Origin: Erythrobacter sp.
Lineage (GTDB): Bacteria; Pseudomonadota; Alphaproteobacteria; Sphingomonadales; Sphingomonadaceae
Direction: 5' to 3'
Assembly (NCBI GenBank): GCA_025698865.1
Contig: JAILWQ010000001.1
Span: forward strand, 124,001-188,000
DNA length: 64,000 nucleotides
Part shown: piece by piece, positions 9,406 through 18,569 of the stretch
How positions within the stretch are numbered: position 1 is the first letter of the stretch
How the letters are laid out: every line of letters begins with the position of its first letter
Translations under genes and position numbers: made by a program
Notes under the pieces: generated by a model
Told to the model about the DNA's origin: nothing
What the model saw: the letters and a program-made list of their open reading frames with translations, nothing else
Database searches by the model: none

Positions 9406-10833
9406 ATGAGCGAGTTTCCCACACCCGAGGCATTGTTCGAGCGTCCCTTCTTCTTCGTCGGTATCGGCGGATCGGGAATGCTGCCCCTGGCGCAGATCCT
9501 GATCGGACGCGGGGCTAAGGTCGCCGGGTCCGACCGCAGCTTCGACCAGGGCCGCACGCCGGAGAAATTCGCCGCGATCGAAGCGCAGGGCATCGCGCTT
9601 CATCCGCAGGACGGCAGCGGCATCGTCTCGGGCGACCAGATCGTCATCGCCTCGGCCGCGATCGAAGACAGCGTGCCCGAGATCGCCCGCGCGAACGATC
9701 TCGACTGCCTGCGGATGACGCGGGCGGAGCTCAATTCGATCCTGTTCAACACCAGCGGCGCCGGGATCGGGATCGCCGGGACCAGCGGCAAGTCAACCGT
9801 CACCGCCATGCTCGGCTGGATCCTCCACCGCGCCGGCCGCGAACCGACGATCATGAACGGCGCGGTGATGAAGAACTTCGTCACCGAGACCCATCCGATC
9901 GCCAGCGCCGTCGCGGGCGGGCGGAGCCTCTATGTAAGCGAGGTTGACGAGAGCGACGGATCGATCGCACTCTACCGCCCGGCCATCGGCGTTCTCCTCA
10001 ACGTGTCGCTCGATCACAAGAGCATGGACGAATTGCGCCAGCTGTTCGGTGATTTCATCGCCCGCAGCCGGATCGCGGTGATCAATGCCGACGATGGCGA
10101 GGCGCTCGCACTGCTGCCGCGCGCCGGCGAGGCGATCACGTTCGGCATCGAGCAGGAAATGGCGCAGATCGGTGTGGTCCCGGGCAGCGTGGCCGAAGGT
10201 CCGCTGCGGCAGGCCGCAACGATCGTCGATCGGCATGACGGAAGCGAACACGCCCTGCGGCTGGAAATGCCGGGCAGGCACAACCTTGCCAACGCGCTTG
10301 CCGCCATTGCCGGTGCGGCGGCCGCCGGCATTCCGGTGGGCACAGCGGTGGAAGCGCTGACCGGCTTCGAGGGGATCGCCCGCCGCTTCGACATCGTCGG
10401 CACCAGCCACGCGGCCATTACCGTGATCGACGATTTCGGGCACAATCCCGAGAAGTGCGCTGCCACCCTGCGCACGTTGAAGGCGCATCCGGGCCGGGTG
10501 CTCGCCTTCTTCCAGCCGCATGGCTACGGGCCGCTGCGCCAGATGGGAGCCGAACTGGCCGAGACCTTCGCCCGCGAGATGGACAGGGAGGATCTCGTGA
10601 TCCTGTGCGACCCGGTCTATTTCGGGGGCACCGTCGATCGCAGCGAGGGAAGCGAGCGGATCGTCCGGCTGATCGAGGATGCCGGCGGCAATGCGGAACA
10701 TATTCCGACCCGTAAGCAGGTCGGCGACCGCTTGCTGTCGCTGGCGCGTCCGGGGGACCGGATCGTCGTGATGGGCGCCCGCGACGACACGCTGAGCGAA
10801 TTCGCCCGCGACATCTTCGCCCGGCTCGCGTGA
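9406..10833 (+). CDS. Mur ligase family protein, MurC/Mpl-like (probable murein peptide ligase)
   Basis: This is an ATP-dependent amide ligase of the Mur family, 475 residues. The N-terminal UDP-binding Rossmann motif is FFVGIGGSGMLPLA, the ATP P-loop is GIAGTSGKSTVTAM (where most Mur ligases have GTHGKTT), the SEVDESDGS block is the Mg-binding acidic loop, and MPGRHNLANALAA and DDFGHNPEKCAATL are the central and C-terminal domain signatures. MurC joins L-Ala to UDP-MurNAc, and Mpl joins recycled tripeptide. I favour the recycling role because this gene is divergent from an LD-carboxypeptidase gene and lies outside any division cluster. The sequence is not a textbook Mpl, so the substrate is inferred. 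Confidence 0.85.
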   Translation: MSEFPTPEALFERPFFFVGIGGSGMLPLAQILIGRGAKVAGSDRSFDQGRTPEKFAAIEAQGIALHPQDGSGIVSGDQIVIASAAIEDSVPEIARANDLDCLRMTRAELNSILFNTSGAGIGIAGTSGKSTVTAMLGWILHRAGREPTIMNGAVMKNFVTETHPIASAVAGGRSLYVSEVDESDGSIALYRPAIGVLLNVSLDHKSMDELRQLFGDFIARSRIAVINADDGEALALLPRAGEAITFGIEQEMAQIGVVPGSVAEGPLRQAATIVDRHDGSEHALRLEMPGRHNLANALAAIAGAAAAGIPVGTAVEALTGFEGIARRFDIVGTSHAAITVIDDFGHNPEKCAATLRTLKAHPGRVLAFFQPHGYGPLRQMGAELAETFAREMDREDLVILCDPVYFGGTVDRSEGSERIVRLIEDAGGNAEHIPTRKQVGDRLLSLARPGDRIVVMGARDDTLSEFARDIFARLA

Positions 10834-10849
10834 ACGCGGCCCGCCCCGG

Positions 10850-12589
10850 CTAGACCGGCGGCATTTCGGCCAGGAGCAGCTCTGTCTCGGCAAACTCGGA
10901 CCGGTTGCGTCCGCCCCTTTTCGCGCGATAGAGCGCGCGGTCCGCCGCAGTCATGGCTTCGCGCATGGACTGGCCGTGGCCGAGGACCCCGCCGAAGCTG
11001 ATAGTGATCGTCGGCAAGCCCACAGGCACGGTCGGGAATGCTTCGGCCTCGACCGATCGTCGCAGACGCTCCGCCCGGTCCTCGAGGTCCGCCGCATTCT
11101 CGAATGGTGCCACAATGGCGAACTCCTCGCCCCCCAGCCGGAACACGCGCGCACCGGGCCGGTCGTCCATTCCCGTTCCCAGCAGTTGGGCGACCTGCTG
11201 GAGGACCTCGTCGCCGACCTGATGTCCGTAGTCGTCGTTGATCTGCTTGAAACGGTCGATATCGCCCAGCAGCAGGGCCTGCTCGCCAAACAGGCGGGCC
11301 AAGCGATCGAAAGCGCGACGGTTGAGCAGCCCCGTCAATCCGTCGGTCAGAGCCAACTTGCCCAGCATCGAGGCCCGGCTCCGGGCGCGATCCCGCTCCC
11401 CGCGCAGGACCAGGAAGCGATCGGCGACACCGGCGGAGGTGCCCAGCGCCATGATCACGAGGCCGGCATAAAGCATATCGTCGAGCGAGAACCGGGTGGT
11501 GACCGCGCCGATCCGCACCATCACGTTGAGCAGCATGGTCAGCAGCATCCCGGCAAAAGCGATTGCGAGGAAGACGGCCGCCCGGCTCCTGCGCGCCAGA
11601 CCGACCACTACCAGCAGGAAGGCGGCGCTCGAGATCGCCAGCAGCGCGACGAAATACCAGGATGCGATCGCCAGCTTGATCCGCTCCCCGCCCAGAAGGC
11701 CGATCAGCTTGATCGCCAGCAGCGCGCCGGTCGCGAGCAGCGCATACCGCGAAAGCCAACGCGGGACGACGCGCTTCTCCAACAGTCCGACCGCGAACAG
11801 CACCGCTGCGGCCAGCGTGATCGTCAGGCTGACCGTGCTGAGGTGCCACCGCGTGGCGAGCGGCAGGTCCGGAAAGGGAACGAAAACGAGACCGGAGCTC
11901 GACAGCACGAAGGCGAACATCGAGGCAGCCATGGCGACGTGCCAGAGCATGAACCGCGCCCGTAGGACGCGGTAGAACAACAGGTCGTAGACCAGCGGCA
12001 CGATCAGCAGCCCGCACAGGAGAACATAGGCGAGCGAGCGGACATAATGCTCGCGCGCGGCCGAGGCGCGGTCCGTCAGCGTGGCGTTGCGCATGGTTGC
12101 GCTCGCACGGGGCCGCTCGGTCACGGCATCGATCTCCACCAGCGGAGCCGCAGCGGGGGGAACCGCGACCGCAAACTTGTTGCCGGCGGTCCAGTTGCGT
12201 GCCGCTGTCTGCCGATCGACTTTAACGAGGCGCCGGGATCCGTCGGCGTAGATGAAGCGCAGGAGAATGGAATCGTAGATCGCCGGATTTGTCTGCCAGA
12301 CAAGCGGCGCACCGTTCGGAAATTGCGAGCTTTTTACCGCAACATGAGTGCGCACAAAGGGCTGGTTGCCGTCGAAACGTCCGGAGCCGCAGTCGAGCGC
12401 CATCGGATCGAGCGCGAGCGCCTGCTGCGCCGAAACCGCGCCGCCCGTGCAGGTCCGCGGGCCGAGATCGAGAGCGCGCGCCGACGCCGCGCCCGCGAAG
12501 GCGAGCGCGACGGCAAACACAATCATCTGCACGAGGCGGATCGACCCCACGCGCGCTCCCCATCCGGCGTGCCACCTGACGGGCGGCAC
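10850..12589 (-). CDS. Membrane-bound diguanylate cyclase with 7TMR-DISM-like sensor region
   Basis: This 579-residue protein would make cyclic di-GMP from two GTP. An N-terminal signal or anchor helix (about residues 20-40, ending ASARA) is followed by a periplasmic domain to about residue 185. Seven or so hydrophobic helices run to about residue 385, and then comes a GGDEF domain. The domain begins at LALTDGLTGLLNRRAFDR and has the active-site variant GGEEF in RLGGEEFAIV, which is catalytically competent in known cyclases. The layout matches 7TMR-DISM receptors, although I cannot assign the extracellular fold. An alternative start is the Met at residue 22, just before the hydrophobic stretch. 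The gene ends 17 bases from the convergent Mur ligase gene. Confidence 0.85.
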   Translation of the reverse strand: MPPVRWHAGWGARVGSIRLVQMIVFAVALAFAGAASARALDLGPRTCTGGAVSAQQALALDPMALDCGSGRFDGNQPFVRTHVAVKSSQFPNGAPLVWQTNPAIYDSILLRFIYADGSRRLVKVDRQTAARNWTAGNKFAVAVPPAAAPLVEIDAVTERPRASATMRNATLTDRASAAREHYVRSLAYVLLCGLLIVPLVYDLLFYRVLRARFMLWHVAMAASMFAFVLSSSGLVFVPFPDLPLATRWHLSTVSLTITLAAAVLFAVGLLEKRVVPRWLSRYALLATGALLAIKLIGLLGGERIKLAIASWYFVALLAISSAAFLLVVVGLARRSRAAVFLAIAFAGMLLTMLLNVMVRIGAVTTRFSLDDMLYAGLVIMALGTSAGVADRFLVLRGERDRARSRASMLGKLALTDGLTGLLNRRAFDRLARLFGEQALLLGDIDRFKQINDDYGHQVGDEVLQQVAQLLGTGMDDRPGARVFRLGGEEFAIVAPFENAADLEDRAERLRRSVEAEAFPTVPVGLPTITISFGGVLGHGQSMREAMTAADRALYRAKRGGRNRSEFAETELLLAEMPPV

Positions 12590-12671
12590 CTATGGCAATG
12601 ATAAACAGCGAAATTTGTGGCCAGCTTAAGCCGGGCTGCGTACCATTACGGGACCGCGTCGTGAGAAATGG

Positions 12672-13616
12672 TTAATGCGCCTCGCCGCCGATCCTGAAGA
12701 CCTTGTGAAGCAAAAGAACGATCGCGCCGCCGAGGACCAGGCCCACCAGCGCCGAAATCGCGGCATAGGTGGTCCAGCCGAGAACTCCGGAAAGGCCCCC
12801 GGTCGTCAGCTCCACCGCATGCTGGACACCGTGCGCCCAGTCCGACGGGCCGTGCAGGCCGAGTTCGTGGAGGCCGTGGATGATGATCCCGCCGCCGACC
12901 CACAGCATGGCGATCGTCCCGATCAAGGACAGTGCCCACAGCAACCACGGCATGGACTTCAGCAGAAATCGGCCGAAACTCTGGAGAAAGTTGGACGATT
13001 TTTCGGTCAAATGCAGCCCGATATCGTCTATTTTGACGATCAGACCCACCGCGCCGTACACGAACAGGGTCACGGCGATGCCGACGATCGCGAGAACGCC
13101 GGCCCGCACGACGAAGCTCTCATCGGCAACCTCGTTCAGCGTGATGGCCATGATCTCGGCCGACAGGATGAGATCGGTGCGGATCGCGCTGCTCACCCGC
13201 TTGTTCTCGAACGCGACGGGGTCCTCGATCGGATCGTCGAGCGTCTCGCCGTGCTTGGTCCCGCTCAGCTTCTCGATCACCTTTTCCGCGCCCTCGTAGG
13301 ACAGGTAGGCCCCGCCCGCCATCAGGATGAAGACGATCGCCTGCGGCAGCAGCCAGCTGAGGATCAGCGCGCCGGGAAGCAGCAGCAGCAGCTTGTTCTT
13401 CAGGCTGCCCAGCGTGATCTTGGCGATGATCGGCAATTCGCGCGCGGGATCGAGGCCGGTGACGTAGGAGGGGGTGACCGCCGCATCGTCGATCACCACG
13501 CCGGCGGTCTTGGTCCCGGCGCGGCTGGCGGCGACGCCGATGTCGTCGACCGAGGCCGCGGCGGTCCGCGCGATGACGGACACATCGTCGAGAAGGGCGA
13601 CAAGACCACCGGGCAT
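12672..13616 (-). CDS. DUF808 family inner-membrane protein (YedI-like)
   Basis: This is an integral membrane protein of 314 residues. The opening MPGGLVALLDDVSVIARTAA and the following DDIGVAASRAGTKTAGVVIDD are the signature of the DUF808 family, whose E. coli member is YedI. Hydrophobic segments lie near residues 75-100, 165-190, 220-245 and 280-305. No biochemical function is established for the family. The upstream region to rpsF (13617-13819) is divergent and holds a probable promoter for rpsF. The downstream neighbour on the same strand is the membrane diguanylate cyclase, 82 bases away. That spacing does not require an operon. Confidence 0.85.
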   Translation of the reverse strand: MPGGLVALLDDVSVIARTAAASVDDIGVAASRAGTKTAGVVIDDAAVTPSYVTGLDPARELPIIAKITLGSLKNKLLLLLPGALILSWLLPQAIVFILMAGGAYLSYEGAEKVIEKLSGTKHGETLDDPIEDPVAFENKRVSSAIRTDLILSAEIMAITLNEVADESFVVRAGVLAIVGIAVTLFVYGAVGLIVKIDDIGLHLTEKSSNFLQSFGRFLLKSMPWLLWALSLIGTIAMLWVGGGIIIHGLHELGLHGPSDWAHGVQHAVELTTGGLSGVLGWTTYAAISALVGLVLGGAIVLLLHKVFRIGGEAH

Positions 13617-13689
13617 GCGATATCTCCTTACCGGCGAATCGCTCGCCGCCGATCCCGCCCCTGCCCCGCGCGTCCCGGCCGCTCAAGTC

Positions 13690-13717
13690 TTGCAATCCCC
13701 GCCATCCCCTCTATGAG
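13690..13717 (+). promoter_or_regulatory. Candidate promoter of rpsF-rpsR-rplI
   Basis: TTGCAA (13690-13695) and TATGAG (13712-13717) are 16 bases apart and about 100 bases before the rpsF start. The resulting leader of roughly 95 bases contains GC-rich inverted stretches (about 13755-13790) that could fold. The call rests on sequence pattern only. Confidence 0.45.
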
Positions 13718-13819
13718 CGCGCCTTCCTTCGCTTTCGGGCGGGGATTCGAAGAAGGCCGGAGGGGCCCCGTCATCCGGACGGACCAGCCAGCGATCGGCA
13801 GCAATGAAAGGACCAAGAC

Positions 13820-14185
13820 ATGGCTCTCTACGAGCATGTATTCTTGGCGCGCCAGGATCTGAGCCAGTCTCAGGTCGACGCACTGGCCGCCACCGCGACC
13901 GAGATCGTCGAAGCGAATGAAGGCAAGGTCACCAAGACGGAGACCTGGGGCCTCAAGTCGCTCGCCTACAAGATCGACCGCAACCGCAAGGCGCATTTCG
14001 TGATGCTCAACATCGAGGGCCCCGGCGCCGTCGTCGAGGAGCTCGAGCGCCAGACCCGCATCAACGAAGACGTCATCCGCTACATGACCATCCGCGTGGA
14101 CGAGCACGAGGAAGGCCCCAGCGTGATGATGCGCAAGAGCGAGCGCGACAAGAAGCGTCGTTCCGACCGTGAGGAGCGCGACTGA
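13820..14185 (+). CDS. rpsF: 30S ribosomal protein S6
   Basis: S6 is a small-subunit protein that pairs with S18 on the platform. The 121-residue product starts [14 protein letters not shown], contains [18 protein letters not shown] and ends in a charged tail, [14 protein letters not shown], finishing EERD. In E. coli the S6 C-terminus is extended with glutamates by RimK. A rimK homologue lies 4.4 kb away in this window (18570-19475). GAAAGGACC precedes the start. It heads the rpsF-rpsR-rplI operon, and its stop overlaps the rpsR start by one base. Confidence 0.97.
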   Translation: MALYEHVFLARQDLSQSQVDALAATATEIVEANEGKVTKTETWGLKSLAYKIDRNRKAHFVMLNIEGPGAVVEELERQTRINEDVIRYMTIRVDEHEEGPSVMMRKSERDKKRRSDREERD

Positions 14186-14409
14186 TGGCCCGCCCGTTTT
14201 TCCGCCGCCGCAAGTCCTGCCCGTTCCAGGGCAAGGATGCGCCGACCATCGATTACAAGGACGTCCGTCTGCTCCAAGGCTTCATGTCCGAGCGTGGCAA
14301 GATCGTTCCTTCCCGCATCACCGCCGTCTCGGCGAAGAAGCAGCGCGAACTCGCCAAGGCGATCAAGCGCGCGCGCCATATCGGCCTGCTTCCCTACATC
14401 GTGAAGTAA
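14185..14409 (+). CDS. rpsR: 30S ribosomal protein S18
   Basis: S18 is the S6 partner in the small subunit, 74 residues. It has the conserved [20 protein letters not shown] and [32 protein letters not shown] region that binds 16S rRNA. The ATG shares one base with the rpsF stop codon (TGATG), which indicates coupled translation and equal output of the S6:S18 heterodimer. The rplI gene follows after 13 bases. Confidence 0.97.
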   Translation: MARPFFRRRKSCPFQGKDAPTIDYKDVRLLQGFMSERGKIVPSRITAVSAKKQRELAKAIKRARHIGLLPYIVK

Positions 14410-14422
14410 GAGGAGAAGACAC

Positions 14423-15106
14423 ATGGATATCATCCTCCTCGAACGGATCGGAAATCTCGGCTCGATCGGTGACGTCGTCACCGTGAAGGACGGCTACGCC
14501 CGCAACTTCCTGCTTCCGCAGAAGAAGGCCCTGCGTGCGAACGACGCCAACAAGAAGGTGTTCGAAGCCAACCGCGAGCGTCTGGAAAAGGAAAACGCCG
14601 AGCGTCGTACCGAGGCCGAGACTTCGGGCAAGGACATCGACGGCGTCGAGATCGTCATGATCCGCTCGTCGTCGAACGCCGGCCAGCTCTACGGCTCGGT
14701 CAATGTCCGTGACATCGTCAACGGCCTTGCCGAAAAGGGCCACCAGGTCGACAAGAAGCAGGTCGTCATGGGCAGCCCGATCAAGGCGATCGGCATGCAC
14801 GACGTTACCGTCGCGCTTCACCCCGAAGTGCACGTGACGGTCAAGGCGAACGTCGCCCGCTCGGAAGACGAGGCCGAACTGCAGAGCCAGGGCGTCGACG
14901 TTCTTGCGCAGATGTTCGAGGACGAACAGCGCGAGATCGAGGAAGCGGCCGAGGCCAACCGGATCGATCCGAACCTCGAGCCGGGCGAGATCCCGTCGGA
15001 CCTGCTCGAAGACGGTGTCAGCACCGAAGAGGGCACCTCGGTTCGCGAGGCGAAGATCGAGGCGACCGCGCCCGACACCACCTCGCAGGATGTCGCGGAA
15101 AGCTGA
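14423..15106 (+). CDS. rplI: 50S ribosomal protein L9 with extended acidic C-terminus
   Basis: L9 binds 23S rRNA domain V and helps keep the reading frame. The N-terminal half is canonical: [19 protein letters not shown], then [12 protein letters not shown]. The C-terminal domain ends near residue 150 ([19 protein letters not shown]). Another 75 or so residues follow, rich in Glu, Asp and Ala, where most bacteria stop near 148. A strong ribosome-binding site, AGAGGAGAAG, precedes the ATG. It is the last gene of the S6-S18-L9 operon and is followed by a clear intrinsic terminator. Confidence 0.96.
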   Translation: MDIILLERIGNLGSIGDVVTVKDGYARNFLLPQKKALRANDANKKVFEANRERLEKENAERRTEAETSGKDIDGVEIVMIRSSSNAGQLYGSVNVRDIVNGLAEKGHQVDKKQVVMGSPIKAIGMHDVTVALHPEVHVTVKANVARSEDEAELQSQGVDVLAQMFEDEQREIEEAAEANRIDPNLEPGEIPSDLLEDGVSTEEGTSVREAKIEATAPDTTSQDVAES

Positions 15107-15129
15107 TCAGCTTCTCCACGAACCAAAGC

Positions 15130-15162
15130 GGGCGCGGCAGCTTCGGCTTCCGCGCCCTTTTT
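15130..15162 (+). terminator. Intrinsic terminator of rpsF-rpsR-rplI
   Basis: The stem GGGCGCGG/CCGCGCCC (15130-15137 and 15150-15157) is extended by AGC-TTCG-GCT with a stable UUCG tetraloop and followed by TTTTT. It lies about 25 bases after the rplI stop. Confidence 0.85.
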
Positions 15163-15227
15163 GTAACCGCTAGAGTGCGCTGGCACTGTGCAGGATAAAA
15201 CGAACAGAGGGGCCGAAAGCCGGTAAC

Positions 15228-16667
15228 ATGGATTCGATCGACAGCATTCTCGACAAGGTGGAAAAGGTTTACGACGCGGCGGTCGAGCGGCTGCGCGAAG
15301 ATGTCATCGCCTTCGGCCGCGACCGGACCGTGCCCGCGCAGGAGCGACGGACCGACGGATCCTACACCTATCCCGAACTGCGCCTGCGCTTTCGTGGGGG
15401 CGACCAGCCCGAGGATCGCAGCCGCGCCTTCGGACGGCTGAACGCGCCCGGCCTCTACACCACAACTGTCACCCGCCCCCGCCTGTTCCGCGATTATCTG
15501 GCCGAGCAGCTCGAACTGATTTCCCGGAACTATGAGATCGAGGTCGAGGTCGGTTCCTCCGAGCAGGAGATACCCTTCCCCTACGTGCTCGACGGCGGGG
15601 CCGGCGCGCAGATGGCGGGTGTCGATCCCAACGAGGTCGCGCGCTATTTCCCCTCGACCGAACTCGCCGATATCGGGGACGAGCTGGCCGACGGGATCGA
15701 GCTCGACAATCCTTCGGCGCCCATCCCGCTCTCGCTGTTCGACGGGCTGCGGACCGATTTCAGTCTCGCCCGGCTCGCACACTATACCGGCACGCGGCCC
15801 GAGGATTTCCAGCGCTTCATCCTGTTCACGAACTATCATCGCTATGTCGACGAATTCGTCGACTGGGCCGGGGCGCGGATCGGCAGCGATGGCTGTTCGC
15901 ACCTCGCCGGAGCGGGCGGCCTGCACATCGCGGAGCGCACCGAAAACGCCCGCGCGCAGCTTTCCGACACCGCCTGGCGCCGGCACCAGATGCCCGCCTA
16001 TCACCTCGTCGGCGAAGGGCGCGGGGGGATCACGCTGGTCAATATCGGCGTCGGTCCCAGCAACGCCAAGACGATCTGCGACCACCTCGCCGTGCTGCGT
16101 CCCGAGGCGTGGCTGATGATCGGCCATTGCGGCGGTCTGCGGCCGAGCCAGAAGATCGGCGACTACGTCCTCGCCCACGCCTATCTGCGCGACGATCACG
16201 TGCTCGACCCGGTCCTGCCGCCCGAGATCCCCCTCCCCGCCATCGCCGAGGTGCAGCAGGCGCTGGCCGGCGCCGCCGAAGAAGTGTCGGGCGAGCACGG
16301 CAACGACCTCAAGCGCCGGATGCGCACCGGCACCGTCGTCACCACCGACGATCGCAACTGGGAGCTGCGCTACACCCAGACGGCCCGCCGCCTTTCGCTG
16401 AGCCGGGCGGTCGGGATCGACATGGAGAGCGCGACCATCGCCGCCCAGGGCTATCGCTTCCGCGTGCCTTACGGCACCCTGCTCTGCGTCAGCGACAAAC
16501 CGCTCCATGGCGAGATCAAGCTGCCGGGGCAGGCCAACAAGTTCTACGAGGAAGCGATCGCCGCGCACCTCCAGATCGGCGTCACCGCCTGCCGCCACCT
16601 GCGCGAGGAAGGCCCGCGCCTGCATTCGCGCAAGCTGCGGGCGTTCAACGAGCCGCCCTTCCGCTGA
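15228..16667 (+). CDS. amn: AMP nucleosidase
   Basis: Amn hydrolyses AMP to adenine and ribose 5-phosphate and so lowers the AMP pool. The 479-residue product has the family's two parts: an N-terminal regulatory domain (about residues 1-170, with PRLFRDYLAEQLE) and a C-terminal nucleoside-phosphorylase-like domain from about residue 260. The latter carries NIGVGPSNAKTICDHLA, GHCGGLRPSQKIGDYVLAHA and the substrate-binding GIDMESATIAAQGYRFRVPYG. Length fits E. coli Amn (484). The gene stands alone, behind the rplI terminator, with its own start 120 bases downstream of rplI. Confidence 0.93.
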   Translation: MDSIDSILDKVEKVYDAAVERLREDVIAFGRDRTVPAQERRTDGSYTYPELRLRFRGGDQPEDRSRAFGRLNAPGLYTTTVTRPRLFRDYLAEQLELISRNYEIEVEVGSSEQEIPFPYVLDGGAGAQMAGVDPNEVARYFPSTELADIGDELADGIELDNPSAPIPLSLFDGLRTDFSLARLAHYTGTRPEDFQRFILFTNYHRYVDEFVDWAGARIGSDGCSHLAGAGGLHIAERTENARAQLSDTAWRRHQMPAYHLVGEGRGGITLVNIGVGPSNAKTICDHLAVLRPEAWLMIGHCGGLRPSQKIGDYVLAHAYLRDDHVLDPVLPPEIPLPAIAEVQQALAGAAEEVSGEHGNDLKRRMRTGTVVTTDDRNWELRYTQTARRLSLSRAVGIDMESATIAAQGYRFRVPYGTLLCVSDKPLHGEIKLPGQANKFYEEAIAAHLQIGVTACRHLREEGPRLHSRKLRAFNEPPFR

Positions 16668-16732
16668 GCCGCGCGTCCATGTGCCGGGCGGTGGTTAATA
16701 CCTTTTCAAGAGGTCCCGCCTAATTCGCGCGC

Positions 16733-17065
16733 ATGGGTAGAAAAACATATTCGGCGGAGGCGAAATCCTCGCGCTCCGTCGCGGTGGGGCAGGTCGGGAT
16801 CGTCGCCGCCGCGGTGGGCTATCTGCTGCTCGGCGCACCGGCGTTCGGCCAGATCGCGCTTTACCCCCTGTCGCACGATGCGGCGCGGGATCTGCCCGTC
16901 GTGATGCTCGAGGATGGGCGCCGGCTCGTCGCCCGCACGGCGATCGCCGAGGGGTTCGTCGTGGAGGGCGCGCGTCCCGATGTCCTCGATCTTTTGCTGC
17001 GCCGCGGCATCCTCGCCCTCGGTGTCCCTGCCAGCGGCTGCGCCGGAGCGACCGATGCAGAATGA
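16733..17065 (+). CDS. Small membrane-anchored hypothetical protein upstream of chemoreceptor
   Basis: I do not recognise this 110-residue protein. It has a basic N-terminus and one hydrophobic stretch at about residues 18-38 ending in GAPAFG, which may be a membrane anchor or signal. A soluble part with VVMLEDGRRLVARTAIAEG follows. The ribosome-binding site is weak. Its 3' end overlaps the proposed start of the methyl-accepting chemotaxis gene by 11 bases, so the two are probably co-transcribed and perhaps coupled. That suggests a role as an accessory of the receptor. A non-coding alternative cannot be excluded, but the composition looks protein-like. Confidence 0.5.
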   Translation: MGRKTYSAEAKSSRSVAVGQVGIVAAAVGYLLLGAPAFGQIALYPLSHDAARDLPVVMLEDGRRLVARTAIAEGFVVEGARPDVLDLLLRRGILALGVPASGCAGATDAE

Positions 17066-18539
17066 CGAGATCGCGACCCTGCGCCGCAAGGGCGTCCGGG
17101 GGATAGCGCTGGCCGGCTGGGGCGCGACGCTGGCGATGGCTCTCCTCACCATCGGGATGGGCACGCAGGCGGTCGAGGCCGCGATCGTCAGCGCCCTGCT
17201 CAACCTGCTCCCCTCCTGGTGCGCGCTGCGGAACCGGGCGGACGGTGCCGCCCGCATGACCGTGGCGCTGATGGCGGCGCTGCAACCCGCGCTCCTGCTT
17301 TACGCGATGCGCGGCGCGGCGTGGCAGCTCGACATGCACATGTACTTTTTCGTCGCTCTCGCGGCGCTGACCATCCTGTGCGACGTGCGGGCGATCCTGC
17401 TCGCCGCGGCAGTCATCGCGGTGCATCACCTGATCCTGTCCTTTACCTCGCCCGAATGGGTCTTCTCGAATGGCGGCGGCATCGAGCGGGTTCTGGTCCA
17501 TGCTCTCGCCGTGGTTCTCCAGGCGGCGATGCTGTGTTTCATCGCGGTCACGCTCCACTCGCTGATCTCGCGCGTCGCGGAGGCGCTGCGCGCCAGCGAG
17601 AGGGCGGGCAACGAGGCGACCGAAGCCCTACGCATTGCCGAGCAAGAACGCGCCCGGCGCGGCCAGATCGAGAACGATCAGGCCGAAGCGCGGCGCCGCG
17701 AGCTTCTGCGTCTTGCCGAACGGTTCGAAATGTCGGTCAGCGATGTCGCGGAGGCGGTCGCGAACAGCGCCGAGAGGCTCGAGCAGGCAATCGTCTCGCT
17801 GGACGAGATCGCCAGCGACACAGGCACCGAAGCGGGCGAGGTCGCCACCGCCGCGACGCAGGTCTCCGAGGCGGTCAGCAGCGTGGCGGCGGGCGTCACT
17901 CAGTTCACTGCGTCCATCCGCAACATCGCCGGGACCGCCGAGCGCCAGAACCTCCTTGTCGGCGATGCGGGCGAGCGGACCCACACCGGCGGGCGGGCCA
18001 TCGGCTCTCTCTCCGACCAGTCGACGAGCATCGGCGAGGCCACGCGCGCCATCGCGGCGGTGGCCGAGAAGACCAACCTCCTCGCGCTCAACGCGGCGAT
18101 CGAGGCGGCCAATGCGGGCATTGCCGGAAAGGGGTTCGCCGTCGTCGCGCAGGAGGTGAAGGAACTGGCCGGTCAGGCAGCGCGCACCACCGGCGAAATC
18201 AACCTGATCCTCGCCGGGGTTCGCAAGGGCGCCGTCGAGGCGGAAGCCAGTTTCGACGCGATCAGCAAGGCGGTGGGCGAACTGACCCAGTCCGCCACCG
18301 CGATCCTGCGCGACGTGGACGACCAGCGAAACGCGGCGACCGATATCGAGACCAACGCCTCGAACACGGCCTCGGGCATGGACGACATGGCGCGGCGCAG
18401 CGCGCTGCTCGCCGCGAAGGCAGGGCAGACCGGGAAACTGTCGAGCGACCTTCGCGAAACGGTCGGAAAGCTGGTGCTCAACGTCCGCTCGCTACAGGAT
18501 TCGGCGACCGCCTTCACGGCGGAGATGCGCGCGGCCTAG
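17055..18539 (+). CDS. Methyl-accepting chemotaxis protein with His-rich membrane sensor region
   Basis: This is a receptor of 494 residues without a periplasmic ligand domain. The first about 175 residues form five or six hydrophobic helices. They contain His residues within or next to membrane segments (His95 in DMHMYFF, His124-His125 in VHHLILSF, His149). A coiled-coil linker (about 175-215) leads to the cytoplasmic signalling hairpin with the conserved tip AEKTNLLALNAAIEAANAG near residue 340. I see no HAMP domain. I preferred ATG 17055 over the longer frame from 16914 because GGAG precedes it by about six bases and the longer version has no coherent extra domain. The membrane histidines hint at metal or haem binding, which is inference. 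Confidence 0.85.
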   Translation: MQNDEIATLRRKGVRGIALAGWGATLAMALLTIGMGTQAVEAAIVSALLNLLPSWCALRNRADGAARMTVALMAALQPALLLYAMRGAAWQLDMHMYFFVALAALTILCDVRAILLAAAVIAVHHLILSFTSPEWVFSNGGGIERVLVHALAVVLQAAMLCFIAVTLHSLISRVAEALRASERAGNEATEALRIAEQERARRGQIENDQAEARRRELLRLAERFEMSVSDVAEAVANSAERLEQAIVSLDEIASDTGTEAGEVATAATQVSEAVSSVAAGVTQFTASIRNIAGTAERQNLLVGDAGERTHTGGRAIGSLSDQSTSIGEATRAIAAVAEKTNLLALNAAIEAANAGIAGKGFAVVAQEVKELAGQAARTTGEINLILAGVRKGAVEAEASFDAISKAVGELTQSATAILRDVDDQRNAATDIETNASNTASGMDDMARRSALLAAKAGQTGKLSSDLRETVGKLVLNVRSLQDSATAFTAEMRAA

Positions 18540-18569
18540 ACTGCCCGGCGCCGGGTTAGCGCCCCGCCT

